From assembly GCA_019421725.1 (NCBI GenBank), contig JAHZES010000079.1, positions 1-8,781 of the forward strand: a DNA stretch of 8,781 nt, written 5' to 3'. A program made the translations under genes and the position numbers. Shown here one piece after another: positions 7,322-8,781 of this stretch; the first letter of the stretch is position 1, and each line of letters opens with the position of its first letter. Under the pieces are notes generated by a model that was given only the letters and a program-made list of their open reading frames with translations, was not told where the DNA came from and did not search any database. This stretch comes from Clostridiales bacterium. Lineage in GTDB: Bacteria > Bacillota > Clostridia > Oscillospirales > Acutalibacteraceae.

Positions 7322-7582
7322 TTATCTCGGTTCAATAATCAGTTTTATTGCAGTTCGCTCTTCACCCGCAATTTCCACACTGGTAAACGCCGGAATACAG
7401 ATCAGATTGATTCCCGCAACGGCCAAAAAGCCCCTTGCAATCGCGGTCGCTTTCAGCGCCTGGTTGGCTGCTCCGGCACCGACTGCCTGCACCTCGACTG
7501 CGCCCTGTTCACGAATAACTCCGGCGATTGCGCCGGCGACCGAGTTTGGAAGGGAGTGAGACGACACTTTGAGCACTTCCAT
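7322..7582 (-). CDS. spoVS: Stage V sporulation protein S
   Basis: SpoVS is a small Alba-fold-like protein needed for normal sporulation (coat assembly/stage V) in Bacillus and conserved in sporulating Firmicutes. The 86 aa chain matches the family over its full length: MEVLKVSSHS at the N-terminus, VAGAIAGVIRE, VEVQAVGAGAANQALKA, the ARGFLAVAG segment and the ending AIKLIIEPR. The start at 7582 is fixed by GGAGGTG five bases upstream and by the family N-terminus; the frame is open for about 58 more codons upstream but that part is AT-rich promoter DNA. It has its own promoter and terminator and so is monocistronic. Divergent transcription with the P-loop kinase gene means the two share a 275-base control region. 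Its presence supports, but does not prove, that the organism forms endospores, because SpoVS relatives also occur in some non-sporulating lineages. Confidence 0.96.
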   Translation of the reverse strand: MEVLKVSSHSLPNSVAGAIAGVIREQGAVEVQAVGAGAANQALKATAIARGFLAVAGINLICIPAFTSVEIAGEERTAIKLIIEPR

Positions 7583-7640
7583 CTTGACACCTCCAGATTG
7601 TTGCTGTAATGTTTTGAATCCAAGCGTAAAAGTTTCTGCA

Positions 7641-7668
7641 ATTATAGTATACAAAACCATTTTGTAAA
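7641..7668 (-). promoter_or_regulatory. Promoter of spoVS
   Basis: TTTACA (7668-7663, 5/6) and a perfect TATAAT (7646-7641) lie 16 bases apart on the minus strand. Start near 7634 gives a leader of about 50 nt ending in GGAGGTG. In B. subtilis spoVS is sigma-H dependent; I could not find a convincing sigma-H site (AGGAwwT...GAAT) here, so vegetative sigma-A control is the reading from sequence. Confidence 0.65.
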
Positions 7669-7735
7669 ATACAAGCAAAAAATCTGTTATGTTTAATTTT
7701 TTTATACTTGACAACGATTTTCTGTCCAAGTTTAC

Positions 7736-7764
7736 TTGACCGATACCCCTTACCATGGTAAACT
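7736..7764 (+). promoter_or_regulatory. Probable extended -10 promoter of the P-loop kinase gene
   Basis: TTGACC (7736-7741) and TAAACT (7759-7764) are separated by 17 bases, with TGG directly before the -10 as in extended -10 promoters. A second candidate is TTGACA (7708-7713) with TTTACT (7731-7736), also 17 apart. The perfect 12-base palindrome TTACCATGGTAA (7750-7761) overlaps the -10, suggesting repressor control. Initiation near 7771 would give a leader of about 87 nt. Confidence 0.5.
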
Positions 7765-7783
7765 AATATTGTTTACACCTTCA

Positions 7784-7827
7784 GCAACGAAAAGCGGCTT
7801 TCCCCTGTCGAAAAGCTTTGTCGTTGC
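7784..7827 (+). promoter_or_regulatory. Leader hairpin upstream of the P-loop kinase gene
   Basis: GCAACGA-AAAGC (7784-7795) pairs with GCTTT-G-TCGTTGC (7815-7827): seven plus five base pairs with a single unpaired G at 7820 and a 19-base loop. It lies between the predicted transcription start and the AAGGAGG site at 7845-7851. No T-run follows, so it is not an intrinsic terminator; a 5' stabilising structure, protein-binding site or DNA operator are possible. Confidence 0.45.
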
Positions 7828-7857
7828 CAAAATCCATTTCCAATAAGGAGGCGCACC

Positions 7858-8385
7858 ATGCAGGCACCTTATCAAAGGATCCTCCTGATCGGCTGCGGAG
7901 GAAGCGGAAAATCGACATTGGCGCGGCGGCTCGGAGAGAAAACGGGACTCCCCGTCGTTCATCTTGACCAGCTTTTCTGGCTGCCCGGCTGGCGCGAACG
8001 CTCCCGCGAGGAATTTGATGCAGCTTTAGATCAATGGCTGCAGCAGGACCGTTGGATCATCGACGGGAATTATGACCGCACTCTGCCTAAACGGTTACAA
8101 CGGTGCGACGCGGTAATCTGGCTTGACTTTTCCCGCCGGACATGCCTTTGCGGCGTGATTCGCCGTGTTCTGAACAACCGCGGAAAAACACGGGCAGACA
8201 TGGCTGCCGGCTGCCCGGAACGCTTTGATGCAGCGTTTATGAAATGGATCTGGAATTTTAACCGGGACCACCGCGAGAAGTATCGCGCTATGCTTTTCGG
8301 CACTGACGCCGCAGTTTTCACACTGCGCCACCGCAGGGAAATCGAACCTCTGCTGCAGTTGCTTTCACACTGCGGCAAGTCATGA
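7858..8385 (+). CDS. P-loop kinase of the FlaR/'DNA topology modulation protein' family
   Basis: This 175 aa cytoplasmic protein is an adenylate-kinase-like P-loop NTPase of the group often named FlaR or 'topology modulation protein'. The Walker A motif is GCGGSGKST (12-20), followed by LPVVHLDQLFW (31-41), WIIDGNY (66-72) and a hydrophobic strand ending in Asp, AVIWLD (85-90). An arginine-rich lid-like section follows (RRTCLCGVIRRVLNNRGKTR), and aromatic residues around 130-142 (WIWNFNRDHREKY) are characteristic of the family. The name comes from a plasmid gene thought to affect DNA supercoiling; the true substrate of most members is unknown and a small-molecule or nucleotide kinase role is as likely. 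ATG 7858 has a perfect AAGGAGG six bases upstream. It is the only complete plus-strand gene, divergent from spoVS and convergent with the broken ATPase gene. No clear terminator follows; only a T-run at 8386-8391 without a good stem. Confidence 0.88.
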   Translation: MQAPYQRILLIGCGGSGKSTLARRLGEKTGLPVVHLDQLFWLPGWRERSREEFDAALDQWLQQDRWIIDGNYDRTLPKRLQRCDAVIWLDFSRRTCLCGVIRRVLNNRGKTRADMAAGCPERFDAAFMKWIWNFNRDHREKYRAMLFGTDAAVFTLRHRREIEPLLQLLSHCGKS

Positions 8386-8401
8386 TTTTTTGTCCTTTGT
8401 T

Positions 8402-8764
8402 TTCTGTAAGTTTTAACAGCTCTCCGCGAGACGCTCATTGGAAAAACACCGCTGCCGTCCTTTGGGTAACGCGAGCGCGCAATCGTCAGATATTCATGCA
8501 GTTCAGAATGTGTTTTCCGGGAGGAAAACATAAATTTTTTGTTCCGCCTTCGGCGTTGAAGCCTGCCGCAACCGCAATTGCTTCCAACAGGGTCGACTTA
8601 CCCGATCCGTTCTCTCCGACAAAGAAGGTGACGTCCGATGAAAAAATCATCCCACCGTTTTCCGCCAGTTTCCGCACCGCTGGCAGGGACGAAAAATACT
8701 TTCCCGCAGGTAGCGCTTTTTTCAAAAAGATGCGTTCCGCATATTTCCCATCCATACCGTTCAC
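8402..8764 (-). pseudogene. Frameshifted, 3'-truncated AAA/ABC-type ATPase gene
   Basis: Read from the right edge, the minus strand encodes the N-terminal part of an AAA-family (ABC-like) ATPase: MDGKYAERIFLKK, LPAVRKL, then DVTFFVGENGSGKSTLLEAI with Walker A GENGSGKS, and GFNAEGGTKN. After that the frame runs into nonsense and stops at 8486. The expected continuation, FMFSSRKTHSELHEYLTIAR and then YPKDG, is encoded in the -1 frame from 8534 to about 8454. Homologues of this type go on with an FFLRAESFYN-like segment and a Walker B/histidine half; only a possible third-frame trace (LAES at about 8425, followed by a stop) is seen before the convergent kinase gene. About half of the ATPase is missing. 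The likely start is ATG 8755 (or GTG 8764; an in-frame TGA lies just upstream). A sequencing error could explain the frameshift but not the missing 3' half, so I call it a pseudogene. Confidence 0.8.
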
Positions 8765-8781
8765 CGGATATCAAAACGTTC

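Noticed and set aside
8386..8410. T-rich stretch after the P-loop kinase gene as an intrinsic terminator
   Set aside because: The only stem nearby (GCAGT/ACTGC) lies inside the coding sequence, 13 bases or more from the T-run, and is too weak.
8070..8531. The 153-codon minus-strand frame as an independent gene
   Set aside because: Only its first 26 or so codons resemble a protein family, as the frameshifted continuation of the ATPase; the rest is antisense to the P-loop kinase gene.

Overview
The window looks like chromosomal DNA of a moderately GC-rich, spore-forming anaerobe of the Clostridia, perhaps an Oscillospiraceae/Ruminococcaceae-like lineage. Pointers are a canonical SpoVS gene, the beta subunit of the oxygen-sensitive two-subunit class I fumarase, a DAK2/FakA-RecG gene pair, AAGGAGG-type ribosome binding sites and sigma-A-type promoters. 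The taxonomic placement is inference; no rRNA or tRNA gene is present to fix it.

Most genes lie on the minus strand, so the window is best read from right to left. At 8781-8402 there is a decayed AAA/ABC-type ATPase gene (minus) that changes frame at about 8534 and lacks its 3' half. It faces a P-loop kinase of the FlaR/'topology modulation' type at 7858-8385 (plus), which has its own promoter and a long leader hairpin. Divergent from it is spoVS (7582-7322, minus), with a clear promoter and a strong intrinsic terminator at 7287-7315. After another promoter (7169-7197) comes a two-gene unit, the FakA-like DAK2 fatty-acid kinase (7052-5385) and recG (5346-3289), closed by a probable small terminator at 3270-3288.

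A short two-helix membrane protein with its own promoter (3174-2821) follows. Last is an apparent operon from a promoter at 2584-2612: an alanine/glutamate/arginine-rich coiled-coil protein (2504-1941), a stand-alone fumarase beta subunit (1882-1352) and the tRNA CCA-adding enzyme (1294-62).

The gene content is mainly housekeeping: tRNA maturation, carbon metabolism, lipid phosphorylation, DNA repair and sporulation. I found no convincing new multi-gene system. The places most worth a second look are the broken ATPase and its slippery frameshift site, the operator-like repeats and leader hairpin upstream of the P-loop kinase, the fumarase beta subunit without an adjacent alpha subunit, and the uncharacterised coiled-coil and membrane proteins.
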